From NCBI RefSeq assembly GCF_008973465.1, contig NZ_WBXN01000001.1, positions 124,001 through 188,000 of the forward strand: DNA of 64,000 bases, read 5' to 3'. The stretch's first letter is position 1. Each line of letters begins with the position of its first letter. This document shows positions 50,928 through 58,536 of this stretch, piece by piece. Position numbers and translations under genes: made by a program. Source of the stretch: Streptomyces sp. SS1-1 (GTDB lineage Bacteria; Actinomycetota; Actinomycetes; Streptomycetales; Streptomycetaceae). The notes beneath the pieces are model-generated. The model made no database searches, was not told where the DNA came from, and worked only from the letters and a program-made list of their open reading frames with translations.

Positions 50928-52961
50928 TCAGACCGTGCGGGCGAGGAGTTCGGCGCCGCTGACGGCGTCGGTCAGGAAGGTTCCGGCGAGCCGGCCTTCG
51001 TAGACGGCCTCCAGCGCGGTGCGCGGGGCGTTGGCGTCGCCGACGACGTGGACGCGCGGGGCGCCTTCACGGGCGTCGAGTTCTCGGTAGATGCCGTCGT
51101 CGGCCACCGGCAGCGCGACATCCACGACGGCGGTGACGCCGGTGAGTTCCTCGGTGTGTCCGCTCAGGGTGTCACGCAGGACGAGGGTGGTCCCTTCGGC
51201 TCCGTCCACCTCGCGCATGACGTGGGCGCGGATCCCGAGTTCTCCCAAGCGCTTGGTCAGCGCCAACTTGGAGTAGGTGGTGATCTTCGCGGCGAACGAG
51301 GCCGTCGGCGACAGGATGTGCACCTGGGCACCTTCGCGAGCGAGTGCCTCGGCGAGCGAGGCCGCGGTCCAGGTGCCCTGGTCGTCGCGGACGAGGACCG
51401 TTCCGCGCAACGGCTCGGAGCCGCCCGCGGTGAGGGCCTCGACGGTTTCCTCCACATCGAACACCGGGGGTCCGCCGGGGAGTTCGCGCTTGGTGGGGCG
51501 GGCCCCGGTGGCGACGACGACGTCGTCGAAACCGTCGAGCCGGCCACCGGGCAGCACGTCGGCCGAGGTCACCTTCTCCCCGAGCCGTAGGGTGACGTCG
51601 CTGTCGGCGAGTTCGCGGGTCAGGTCGGCGATCATCAGGCCGAGCCGTTCCCGGCCGGGCACGGACGCCGCGGTGGTGACCTGTCCGCCGAGTTCCCGGC
51701 CGGCCTCGGCGAGGGTGACCTCGTGGCCGGCACGGCAGGACGCCAGCGCGGCCTCCATGCCGGACGGGCCGCCGCCGACGACGAGCACGCGCCGGGTGGG
51801 AGCGGTGCCGGTGGAGCGCACCCGCGCCCACTCACGTTCGGCTCCGACCTCCGGGTTGACCACGCAGGAGATCGGCAGGTTGGCCTCCAACCGGCCGACG
51901 CAGCCCTGGTTGCAGGCGAGGCAGGAACGGACCTCGTGGGCGCGTCCTTCCTCGGCGCGGCGCACCAGGTAGGGGTCCGCGATGTGCGGGCGAGCGAGTC
52001 CGACCAGGTCGGCCTCGCCGGCCGTGACCAGTTCCGCGGCCTCGGGCAGGCTGTCCAGACGGCAGACGGCGAGCACGGGGAGACCCGGGATCTCCTTCTT
52101 GAACAGGGCCGCGTGGTGGCGGAACTGCGCGTGCCCGAAGCTCATGTCGGCCATCTGCGTGCCGAGCGAGTAGCTGCCGTGGTAGGCGGCGTGGCTGGCG
52201 TGGACGTACAGCAGCGGGAACTCCTGGCGCAACAGGTCGACGATCTCGACCATGTCGGGGGGCGTGAGCCCGCCGGGCAGGAACTCGTCGGTGCTGACCC
52301 GGATCCCCATGGGGAGGTCCGGCGCCTGCTCCTGCACCGCGGCCAGTACCTCGCGGGTGAAGCGGAGGCGCCCGTCGAGGCTGCCGCCGTAGGCGTCGGT
52401 GCGGGTGTTGCTGAAGGGCGAGAGGAACTGCTCGATGAGGTGGCCGTGGCCGAGGTGGATCTCGACACCGTCGTAACCGGCCTGCTGCATGCGCCTTGCG
52501 GCGGCGCCGAATGCCTGCACGACGATGGCGATGTCGGTGGGTCCCATCGCGTGCGGGATGTGCGTGCCGGCAGCCCACGGCGTGGTGCCGGGCGACCAGG
52601 CGGCGGTGCGGGTGGCGTCGCCGTTGGCCTGCCGGCCGGTGTGCAGGAGCTGGGCGAACAGCTTCGTGCCGTGCGCCTGGACCGCTTCGGCGACAGCCGC
52701 GTAGGCGGGGATCGAGTCGTCGTCGAAACTGCCGAGGCTGATGTGCCGTCCCGCGCTCGTGGGGTGGACGCGGATGCCTTCGGTGATGATCAGGCCGACT
52801 CCCCCCTTGGCCCGCTCGCCGTGGTAGGCGACGTGACGGTCCGTCGGGTTGTTGGCGTGACCGAAATTCGTTGTGTGCCCGGGCACGAACACCCGGTTCC
52901 TCAGGTGGACAGAGCCAAGACTGAACGGAGAGAGTAGGGACGTTACGTCCGCTCTTGTCAC
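50928..52961 (-). CDS. Old-yellow/FadH-type FMN/Fe-S/FAD oxidoreductase
   Basis: A 677-residue enzyme with the layout of 2,4-dienoyl-CoA reductase and trimethylamine/stachydrine dehydrogenases. An N-terminal FMN TIM barrel (NRVFVPGHTTNFGH, FAQLLHTGRQANG, GVEIHLGHGHLIEQFLSP), then a 4Fe-4S cluster site CLACNQGCVGRLEANLPISC (C-x2-C-x3-C-x11-C), then an FAD/NAD(P) domain starting RRVLVVGGGPSGMEAALA. GTG start at 52961 chosen for the GGGGGAT 5 bases upstream and the homologous N-terminus. First gene of the operon. The family reduces activated C=C bonds or oxidatively demethylates N-methyl compounds. Confidence 0.9.
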   Translation of the reverse strand: MTRADVTSLLSPFSLGSVHLRNRVFVPGHTTNFGHANNPTDRHVAYHGERAKGGVGLIITEGIRVHPTSAGRHISLGSFDDDSIPAYAAVAEAVQAHGTKLFAQLLHTGRQANGDATRTAAWSPGTTPWAAGTHIPHAMGPTDIAIVVQAFGAAARRMQQAGYDGVEIHLGHGHLIEQFLSPFSNTRTDAYGGSLDGRLRFTREVLAAVQEQAPDLPMGIRVSTDEFLPGGLTPPDMVEIVDLLRQEFPLLYVHASHAAYHGSYSLGTQMADMSFGHAQFRHHAALFKKEIPGLPVLAVCRLDSLPEAAELVTAGEADLVGLARPHIADPYLVRRAEEGRAHEVRSCLACNQGCVGRLEANLPISCVVNPEVGAEREWARVRSTGTAPTRRVLVVGGGPSGMEAALASCRAGHEVTLAEAGRELGGQVTTAASVPGRERLGLMIADLTRELADSDVTLRLGEKVTSADVLPGGRLDGFDDVVVATGARPTKRELPGGPPVFDVEETVEALTAGGSEPLRGTVLVRDDQGTWTAASLAEALAREGAQVHILSPTASFAAKITTYSKLALTKRLGELGIRAHVMREVDGAEGTTLVLRDTLSGHTEELTGVTAVVDVALPVADDGIYRELDAREGAPRVHVVGDANAPRTALEAVYEGRLAGTFLTDAVSGAELLARTV

Positions 52962-52999
52962 TTGCGATCCCCCAATCCGAGGGCCTAAGCGCTTCCAGC

Positions 53000-53036
53000 G
53001 TTCCGATGATCGGTACACCGTTCGATTGATCGGAAC
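53000..53036. promoter_or_regulatory. Inverted repeat in the cluster promoter
   Basis: GTTCCGAT (53000-53007) and ATCGGAAC (53029-53036) are perfect inverted arms around 21 bases that contain another GATCGG. It lies 39-75 bases upstream of the first gene of the 17.5 kb operon. The GTTCC half-site resembles the one found near the other IclR gene at 12.7 kb, so it is a candidate operator for the cluster's IclR proteins. Confidence 0.5.
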
Positions 53037-53068
53037 AGTAAGGAATTCTTGATCGGGACGTCAATACA

Positions 53069-53082
53069 TTACTAGCGAGTAG
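53069..53082. promoter_or_regulatory. TTACT-N4-AGTA motif, cluster promoter
   Basis: TTACT-AGCG-AGTAG preceded by GTCAATACA. Counterpart of the relic at 33285-33298. Conserved in both copies although most genes of the other copy are broken. Confidence 0.5.
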
Positions 53083-53232
53083 CTTTCATTAGTAACATTC
53101 GGACGATCCCACCACTTCGGCCAGCAGATTCAGCCAGCCCCGCGACAGGACCCACCGAACCCTTCACTCCTGGCAGACACTTAGAACTCCTAACGAAATG
53201 ATCTTCGAGCTGGTTGGATCACTCCGGGACTG

Positions 53233-53744
53233 ATGATCCGGGGGTGCGAGGTGGCGCGGCCGAAGCCGTGGGAAGACGATGACGAGCTGTGGGCGATGGT
53301 CGAGCCGCTGTTGCCCAAGGTCGAGCGGCGGACCCGCCACCCAGGACGCAAGCGGCATCCGGACCGGCTGGTGTTCCAGGGCATCCTGTTCGTCCTGCAC
53401 ACCGGGATCTCCTGGGAACACCTTCCGCAGGAGCTCGGCTTCGGGTCGGGCATGACCTGCTGGCGCCGCCTGGCGGAGTGGACCGAGGCCGGCGTGTGGC
53501 CCCGGTTGCACGAGGTCCTCCTCGCCGAACTCCGCAGCGCGAACGGCGTCGAGCACGTCTTCGCCGGCATGAGGACCTGGAAGATCCTCCGCGACTGCCG
53601 CCTCAAGCGGGCCCGGACCTGCTTGTGGGACTTGTTGTGGTCCCCCTTCCAGTCCGGTAGTTCGGCCTGGCCGCGCCGCCGGCGGTGCGGGACGACGAGT
53701 CCGGTGCCCGGATAGCCGCCGTCGGCGATCGTGACGGTGTTGCC
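53233..53744 (+). pseudogene. IS5-family transposase, deleted and internally inverted
   Basis: The plus strand encodes an N-terminal IS5 portion (WAMVEPLLPKVERRTRHPGR, GISWEHLPQELGFGSGMTCW) that jumps directly to VEHVFAGMRTWKILRDCRL, normally near the C-terminus; the DDE core is deleted. Just beyond, at 53609-53744, the minus strand encodes TIADGGYPGTGLVVPHRR and HNKSHKQVRAR, which normally comes immediately before VEHVFAG. So a piece of the transposase has been inverted at about 53605-53610. Not functional. Confidence 0.75.
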
Positions 53745-54368
53745 AACGGCTGCCCTGGCGCCGGATTCCTCATCGAGATCATCCGTCCCAGGGCTCCGCG
53801 GATGGCCGAGCGGCTGGTCGACGACATCTTTGCCGCACTCGACGAGCAGACCGTCGTCGTCCCCGGCACCGGCACCCTCGACGTGATCGTTCCGTCCCTG
53901 GCGAAGTCGCTGGCTGCCGTCCATGAACAACGCCGGGCCCCTGGAGGCCCGGATCGAGGACCTTCTGGAGGCCCACCCTCTTTCCCAGGTCCTGACCTCG
54001 ACGCCCGGCATCGGCGTCAGGACCGCCGCAGTCCTCCTGGCCACCGTCGGCGACGGCAGCTCGTTCCCGAGTGCAGGCGACCTGGCCTCCTACGCCGGCC
54101 CTGCCCCGGCAACCCGCCAGTCCGGCACGTCGATCCACGGCGAACACGCCCCCGAGGCGGCAACCGGCAGCTGAAACGAGCGATGTTCCTCTCCGCGTTC
54201 GCAGCCCTGCACGACCCCGCCTCCCGGACCTACTACGACCGCTGCCGAGCCCGAGGCAAAACCCACACCCAAGCCCTCCTCCGCCTCGCCCGCCACCGCA
54301 CCAGCGTCCTGTTCGCCATGCTCCGCGACGGAACCTTCTACGAACCGAGAAGCCCCCGACTCGCTTGA
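53745..54368 (+). pseudogene. IS110/IS116-family transposase, C-terminal remnant
   Basis: The reading frame alternates: FLIEIIRPRAPRMAERLVDD and TVVVPGTGTLDVIVPSLAKS in one frame, then ARIEDLLEAHPLSQVL, TPGIGVRTAAVLLATVGDG and LASYAGPAPATRQSG in another, then RGGNRQLKRAMFLSAFAALH and YYDRCRARGKTHTQALLRLA in the first again. These are the C-terminal transposase_20 motifs. Two frameshifts and loss of the DEDD domain make it inactive. It is inserted in or beside the IS5 debris. Confidence 0.8.
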
Positions 54369-54488
54369 CGAAGGACATAGAGGCACCCCCCGCGAGGTCA
54401 GGTGGCTGGGATGCCGGCATACGCGCTTGCGTGCTCAGCCGCGTACGGGCGAACGCCTCCGGCCATGTGCCGCGCACCGACGGCGGCG

Positions 54489-54674
54489 TCACCGCAGCGT
54501 GATCTCCTCGCCGATCGACCACTCGCGGGCCGACGCGACGACCAGGGCCGCGGCCGCGGCGTCCTGCACGGCCACGCCTACCGACTTGTAGAGGATGATC
54601 TGGTCCGGCGCGGTGCGCCCCGGCTTGTCGCCGACGACGAGTTCGCCCAGCTCGGCGTGCACGTGCTCGGCCAT
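54489..54674 (-). pseudogene. Ornithine-cyclodeaminase/mu-crystallin family, C-terminal scrap
   Basis: The frame AELGELVVGDKPGRTAPDQI, then LYKSVGVAVQDAAAAALV, matches the conserved end of ornithine cyclodeaminase-like proteins (GxKPGR...DEITLFKSVG). About 60 of 330 residues remain. The ATG at 54674 is probably fortuitous. The 311 bases from 54675 to 54985 hold nothing recognisable. Confidence 0.65.
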
Positions 54675-54985
54675 GTCCCCTCCACGGTTCGATGATCAAC
54701 CGAATTGCAGCGCCGGGGAGGGAGGGACGTGCTCAAGGTGTGGGCGCACCCCTCACACCGCCCGTCGGTATCCGTCGAGCACAGCTGCACACCAGCCAGA
54801 ACCCCCAGCGGCAGACCGTCCCCGGACCGGCGAGGACCTGCCGGACCGCCAGGGGCAAGTGCTGGGACCGCGCCGAGGCCCTGCGCGCCGGCTTCCCCCT
54901 GCGCGGCGGCGACACCCGGCACGCGTCCTCGATACCCTCGACGCCTGGGCCGAAGCCCGCGGTCCCCTCAAACTCGCCCGGTCGC

Positions 54986-55885
54986 TCAGGGTGCGGTCGT
55001 GACCTCGAAGTCCCACGGCCGGGGCCCGGTACCGTCGTGCCAGGCACTCAGTTCGTCGCCATTCACGCACAGGATTCCGCACCGTTCGGCGTATTCCAGG
55101 GCGGGGGCGGTGAAGTCGCTCGTCGTGACGACCACGGCGATGTCGGCCTCGTGGACGGTGAAGCAGGTACCCCCGAACCGCTGGAGATCCTGGGAGCCTA
55201 CCTTGTTGGTCTCGCAGTAGCGCTTGCACTGGACGATCAGGCGCCGCCCGTCCGGCGTGACGGCCGTGACGTCAGCGCCCAAGTCCCCAGCTCCTCCGAC
55301 CACTTCGACATCCGAGCAACCATCACGCAGGCACAGGTCGGCCACGGTCTGCTCGAAGGCGTCGGGGTCGAGTTCGAAGCAGTCCACCGGCAGGTCGAGA
55401 ACGGCGGTGGCCTCCTCCCCCGCTGCCGCCGCCGGACTGGGCGCCGGCGACACCTCCTCCGGGCGCAGAGGGTCGGCGCCGTACCCGAAGGCCGGTTCCG
55501 CCGCGCCTGCCGGGCACTCGACGGCCGGTAGCGCCACGGCCGCCGCCGTGCCGCGCACGCCTTCCGCCGCTGTAGGGCGTATGTCGCGGAGGTTGTCGGA
55601 CGCGGTCTCGGCCGCGGCCTCCAGTGCCTCGGCCGCGCGGCGCGCGCATCTCGCGGCGGACAGCCTGCGCCACCGGGACCGCGAGGCGAGCACCGACGCG
55701 ACCATCAGCACGGCGAGCAGTCCGGCCCCTTCCGGACGGCGTTCCACCATCCCCCACGCGATACGGCCCACCGATCCCACGAGACACAGGACGAGCGCCA
55801 GCAGGACGAAGAACACCGTGGTGGTACGCAGGTCGAACCGCCGGTCACCGTGCAGGCGCCGGCCGCGTGGTGCGGGTACGGTCAT
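54986..55885 (-). CDS. Membrane-anchored Mrr-type restriction endonuclease-like protein
   Basis: A 299-residue protein. Two N-terminal membrane helices (TTTVFFVLLALVLCLVGSVG and GAGLLAVLMVASVLA) anchor a linker of low complexity and a C-terminal Mrr_cat domain with the PD-(D/E)xK signature: FEQTVADLC, GGAGDLGADVTAV (catalytic Asp), then LIVQCKRY (QxK). The family cuts modified or foreign DNA; membrane-tethered versions are common in actinobacteria with unknown role. No partner methylase is nearby. It is the only intact gene in a 4 kb stretch of debris. Confidence 0.83.
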   Translation of the reverse strand: MTVPAPRGRRLHGDRRFDLRTTTVFFVLLALVLCLVGSVGRIAWGMVERRPEGAGLLAVLMVASVLASRSRWRRLSAARCARRAAEALEAAAETASDNLRDIRPTAAEGVRGTAAAVALPAVECPAGAAEPAFGYGADPLRPEEVSPAPSPAAAAGEEATAVLDLPVDCFELDPDAFEQTVADLCLRDGCSDVEVVGGAGDLGADVTAVTPDGRRLIVQCKRYCETNKVGSQDLQRFGGTCFTVHEADIAVVVTTSDFTAPALEYAERCGILCVNGDELSAWHDGTGPRPWDFEVTTAP

Positions 55886-56258
55886 GCCGGACTTCCCCTC
55901 CCGAGAACAAAGATCGTCATCTCCTCGTTCCCAAGATCACCGACTTCACCGGTGGAGACAGCGAGCCGAGTTGGGGACGGCCGGCCAAGCGGCGTCGGCC
56001 CTCAGGATGCGGCCGCGCCGGTTCCGGCGTCTGCGCCACCCCCTGCCGGAAACAGCCAGACCTGCCCGTCGACGCCATCCGCACCACCCCGCTCTCGCGT
56101 GTGAGCTGGTACGTGGAAGGTAACGGTCGTGGCCGCATCGGCCGTCAAGACGATCGAGTACACCACCATGGAGCGCTGACCGTAGCCACGCCCCGCTGTC
56201 CCTCTCGGCGAGTCTGCAACGAGGCTCCCCTTCGTCCAGATCTCCGGTCCGCCGGGTC
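55886..56258. other. Region without supported gene
   Basis: About 370 bases between the Mrr-type gene and the ligase debris. A minus-strand frame (56002-56170 part, MVVYSIVLTADAATTVTF) is open but shows no ribosome site or family match. I do not call it. Confidence 0.4.
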
Positions 56259-56450
56259 GGTGCTGCGCGACGGGTGGTTCGGGACAGGCGACGTGGGCCG
56301 GCTGGACAAACCCCGGGTGCTGGAGGAGCGCCTGCTGAGACATCCCCCCTGATCTCCCAGTGCCTCGTCGTCGGCGACAACCGTCCCTTCATCGCGGCGC
56401 TGATCACCCTGGATCCCGAGGCATCCCAGCACTGTGCCGGCTCCGCGCAC
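56259..56450 (+). pseudogene. Long-chain acyl-CoA ligase fragment 1
   Basis: Plus-strand frames give LRDGWFGTGDVGRLD, directly joined to KPRVLEERLLRHP, then after a frameshift ISQCLVVGDNRPFIAALITL. In intact AMP-forming ligases a segment like DGFLVITGRKKDIIITSGG lies between the first two; it is deleted here. The fragment covers about 60 residues of the C-terminal hinge region. Confidence 0.7.
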
Positions 56451-56708
56451 AGCAGCACGCCCGGCCCCGGGAGACGACGATCAACGAGGAACTGCGTAGG
56501 AGAGAACCAGGGAGTCTGAACGGCGCATGTTTTCGCCCAGCAATGCATACTCCGGCCATGTCGGCCGCTTACGCCTGCACGATCGCGGGCGCGGCGCAGC
56601 TTCAGCGACGGTGTCATGAGGCAGTTGGCCGTGCTGAACTCGTGCGGGATGACCCGGAACGGGCGGATTGTCTCGGCCTGGGAGGCCCGTCTCATTTGGC
56701 AGTGCCCC

Positions 56709-56765
56709 GACGGCGGCTTCCTGGTCATCACCGGGCGCAAGAAAGGGCATCCTCATCACCAGCCC
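56709..56765 (+). pseudogene. Acyl-CoA ligase fragment 2
   Basis: DGGFLVITGRKK followed, after a one-base shift, by GILITS. This is exactly the motif missing from fragment 1 about 350 bases upstream. It may come from the same gene moved by rearrangement or from a second ligase. Confidence 0.55.
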
Positions 56766-56771
56766 AACTGA

Positions 56772-56954
56772 GCCATTGAGGACTTGTCCGCCTGGATGAC
56801 CGATGCCGTGCCCGACGCCGACCAGGCGCGGCGCGAAGAGGCGGATAACCTCGCCGTACGGCTCACGCTCAGCCACATGCTCCTGCCGGTGCCCGGGCAG
56901 GGCGACGTCTCCGAACGGGTCACGCGCGCGGTGTGCGCCGTTCTGAACGATTGA
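56772..56954 (+). pseudogene. TetR-type regulator C-terminal fragment
   Basis: Sixty codons reading DLSAWMTDAVPDADQARREE then NLAVRLTLSHMLLPVPGQGD and ending AVCAVLND. The pattern resembles the last helix pair of actinobacterial TetR proteins (NLALRLTLSHLVLP). The DNA-binding half is absent, and it follows ligase fragment 2 directly. Confidence 0.5.
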
Positions 56955-57178
56955 CGTGCCCCACCGTTCGGCGGTCTTCGCCGACGCCCCCGTGAGCGCC
57001 TCCGCCCGCGCACCGAAGACGCCCTCGGACCGCGGTGGTCCTCCCCTGGCCTACGGGTGGGCTCCTCGCGAAAGGAAGGCCGGACGCTGCGTCAACTTCG
57101 GCCAGGGCTCGACTGTTTGAGACATTGAAAGATCAATAGTGTGACCCTCGAGCACAAGCATCTACCTCAAGGAGTCCC

Positions 57179-58405
57179 GTGTCCGCTGCCGCGCAGCCCC
57201 TCGACATCCTCTCCCCCGCGTTCGCGGCGGATCCCTACCCCATGTACGCGGTGATGCGGGAGAAAGAGCCTCTGATCTGGCACGAGGCCACCCAGAGCTA
57301 CATCCTCTCCCGCTACGACGACGTCGAGCGCGTCTTCAAGGACAAGAAGTCCGAGTTCACCACGGACAACTACAACTGGCAGCTCGAGCCGGTGCACGGC
57401 AAGACGATCCTGCAGATGAGCGGGCGGGAGCACGCGGTGCGCCGGGCCCTGGTCGCTCCCGCCTTCCGGGGCAGCGACCTCCAGGAGAAGTTCCTGCCGG
57501 TCATCGAACGCAACTCCCGCGAACTCATAGACGCCTTCCGCGACTCCGGGTCCGCCGACATCGTCAGCGACTACGCAACTCGATTTCCGGTCAACGTCAT
57601 CGCCGACATGCTCGGTCTGGACAAGGCCGACCACGCCCGCTTCCACGGGTGGTACACGGCCGTCATCGCCTTCCTCGGCAACCTCTCGGGCGACCCGGAG
57701 GTGACGGCCGCGGGGGAACGGACCCGGGTGGAGTTCGCCGAGTACATGATCCCGATCATCCAGGAGCGGCGCGAGAAGCCGGGCGACGACCTGCTGTCGG
57801 CGCTGTGCGCCGCCGAGGTGGACGGTGTCCGGATGAGCGACGAGGACATCAAGGCGTTCTGCAGTCTGCTGCTCGCCGCCGGCGGTGAGACCACGGACAA
57901 GGCGATCGCCAGCATCCTGGCCAACCTGCTGATGCATCCCGAACAGCTGGCAGCGGTCAGGGAGGACCGGAGCCTGATTCCGGCGGCGTTCGCCGAGACG
58001 CTGCGCTACACCCCGCCGGTCCACATGATCATGCGCCAGTCGGCCGTGGACGTCGAGGTCAGCGGCGGGACCATCCCGGCCGGGGCCACGGTGACCTGTC
58101 TGATCGGTGCCGCCAACCGGGACGAGCGGCGCTACCGCGAGCCCGACCGCTTCGACATCTTCCGTGACGACCTCAGCACGACATCGGCGTTCTCCGCCGC
58201 TGCCGACCATCTCGCCTTCGCGCTCGGTCGGCACTTCTGCGTCGGCGCCCTGCTGGCCAAGGCCGAGGTGGAGACCGGCGTCAACCAGCTGCTGGACGCC
58301 ATGCCAGATGTTCGGCTCGCCGACGGCTTCGACCCGGTGGAGCAGGGCGTGTTCACCCGCGGCCCGCAGTCGCTGCCGGTGCGCTTCACGCCGGTCACCA
58401 CCTGA
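57179..58405 (+). CDS. Cytochrome P450
   Basis: A 408-residue soluble bacterial P450. I-helix oxygen motif AAGGETT, ExxR as ETLR in the K helix, and heme loop FALGRHFCVG with the Cys ligand. All required residues are present. GTG start at 57179 with AAGGAG 4-5 bases upstream. It converges on the conservon's own P450. Conservons often carry two neighbouring P450s (CYP157 with a CYP154/156-type), so it may be the functional partner; the opposite orientation is unusual for that. Redox partner genes are not nearby. Confidence 0.92.
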   Translation: MSAAAQPLDILSPAFAADPYPMYAVMREKEPLIWHEATQSYILSRYDDVERVFKDKKSEFTTDNYNWQLEPVHGKTILQMSGREHAVRRALVAPAFRGSDLQEKFLPVIERNSRELIDAFRDSGSADIVSDYATRFPVNVIADMLGLDKADHARFHGWYTAVIAFLGNLSGDPEVTAAGERTRVEFAEYMIPIIQERREKPGDDLLSALCAAEVDGVRMSDEDIKAFCSLLLAAGGETTDKAIASILANLLMHPEQLAAVREDRSLIPAAFAETLRYTPPVHMIMRQSAVDVEVSGGTIPAGATVTCLIGAANRDERRYREPDRFDIFRDDLSTTSAFSAAADHLAFALGRHFCVGALLAKAEVETGVNQLLDAMPDVRLADGFDPVEQGVFTRGPQSLPVRFTPVTT

Positions 58406-58516
58406 CCCGCGTAAGGAGCGCGCCTCACTCCCTGAGGGCAGCGGCGCACGCCGCCAGGGCCGCCGTACACCGTGAATGGCCGGTGCCCGCGATCTCGCAG
58501 GCACGGGACCGGACGG

Positions 58517-58536
58517 CTGAGCGGCGGCCCGCTCAG
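58517..58536. terminator. Short hairpin between convergent P450 genes
   Basis: CTGAGCG / CGCTCAG with a 6-base loop, overlapping the stop codon of the conservon P450. Candidate weak bidirectional terminator. Confidence 0.35.

Noticed and set aside
56002..56343. Minus-strand frame with a beta-strand-like segment
   Set aside because: Overlaps plus-strand ligase debris, lacks a ribosome site and any recognised family.
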